Shown one piece after another: positions 62,930 to 63,154 of a stretch of DNA of 63,154 nucleotides. Positions within the stretch are counted from its first letter, which is position 1; the number at the start of each line of letters is the position of its first letter. A program made the translations under genes and the position numbers. The stretch covers positions 1 to 63,154 of the forward strand of contig VXSP01000017.1 of the NCBI GenBank assembly GCA_009837885.1, written 5' to 3'. This DNA comes from Holophagales bacterium. GTDB taxonomy: Bacteria; Acidobacteriota; Thermoanaerobaculia; Multivoradales; Multivoraceae. The notes under the pieces are model-generated. The model saw nothing but the letters and a program-made list of their open reading frames with translations. It was not told where the DNA came from and ran no database searches.

Positions 62930-63154
62930 ATGACGATGGGCGGCGGACCGCACGCGCGGAGGATCAGCTTCGGTGGGCTGTCGGGCCCTCATGCGCGTGA
63001 CCTGTTGCTGCTGGTGGGGGTGCTGTTCGTCACTTTCTCGATGCAGTTCCTGCCCGGGCTGGCGTTCGTGCCGGAGCTGATGCGGCTGTCGAGTTCGGTG
63101 TGGCAACAGGGGATGATCTGGCAGCTCGTCACCTACCCGGGGGCGGGCTGGGGC
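62930..63154 (+). CDS. probable rhomboid-family intramembrane protease, 3' end outside the window
   Basis: Only the first 75 residues are present. They hold a short N-terminal tail rich in Gly, one hydrophobic helix (LLLLVGVLFVTFSMQFLPGL) and the segment QQGMIWQLVTYPGAGWG. A similar WQLVTY phrase precedes the first loop in rhomboid proteases. The catalytic Ser and His would be beyond the window edge, so the call is tentative. It begins 17 bases after the toxin gene. Confidence 0.5.
   Translation, partial: MTMGGGPHARRISFGGLSGPHARDLLLLVGVLFVTFSMQFLPGLAFVPELMRLSSSVWQQGMIWQLVTYPGAGWG

Overview
The window is a single GC-rich, gene-dense stretch of bacterial chromosome with little non-coding DNA. 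It holds about 40 protein genes, one clear pseudogene and no rRNA, tRNA, CRISPR array, phage module or insertion sequence that I can see. The mixture suggests an uncultured, probably aerobic, Acidobacteriota-like heterotroph. It includes very long secreted proteins built from carboxypeptidase-regulatory (transthyretin-like) repeats, DUF3604 proteins, family III CoA-transferases, a PQQ dehydrogenase, sulfatases and many GTG starts. That assignment is an inference from gene content, not from a marker gene.

Layout, left to right. 1-4.1 kb: the 3' end of a DUF3604/PHP protein, a DUF4399 lipoprotein, a small membrane protein and an acyl-CoA dehydrogenase. 4.1-11.1 kb: a plus-strand operon with a PQQ dehydrogenase, two tandem paralogous lipoproteins and an 882-residue secreted repeat protein. 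11.1-16.4 kb: a thioredoxin-like protein, a fused indolepyruvate ferredoxin oxidoreductase and a short-chain dehydrogenase on the minus strand. 16.5-20.4 kb: a VapBC-type module, a short secreted repeat protein, and a tiny membrane protein coupled to a NoeA-like methyltransferase. 20.4-38.4 kb: an apparent seven-gene, 18-kb minus-strand operon. It runs from a serine hydrolase through a double-domain CoA-transferase, an alpha/beta hydrolase and an amidase into three tandem giant (1228-1265 residue) repeat proteins.

38.5-45.0 kb: a 5'-3' exonuclease, a strong intergenic hairpin, a full-length eukaryote-type methylenetetrahydrofolate reductase, an SDR, a second double-domain CoA-transferase and a VOC protein. 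45.0-49.0 kb: two tandem secreted paralogues of unknown function and a DUF3604 lipoprotein. 49.1-54.9 kb: the histidine utilisation genes hutH-hutU-hutF, divergent from hutI. 55.0-63.2 kb: a decayed M20-type peptidase, a large membrane sulfatase-like protein, ispG, a formylglycine-type sulfatase, an HD-domain protein, a Phd/PIN toxin-antitoxin module with a probable leaderless promoter, and the start of a rhomboid-like protein.

The most notable items are four. They are the MetF with a complete animal-type regulatory domain behind a 20-bp stem hairpin, the triplicated giant repeat proteins and their short outlying relative, the small-protein/NoeA-like methyltransferase pair with a matching big sulfatase elsewhere in the window, and the peptidase pseudogene next to hutI.
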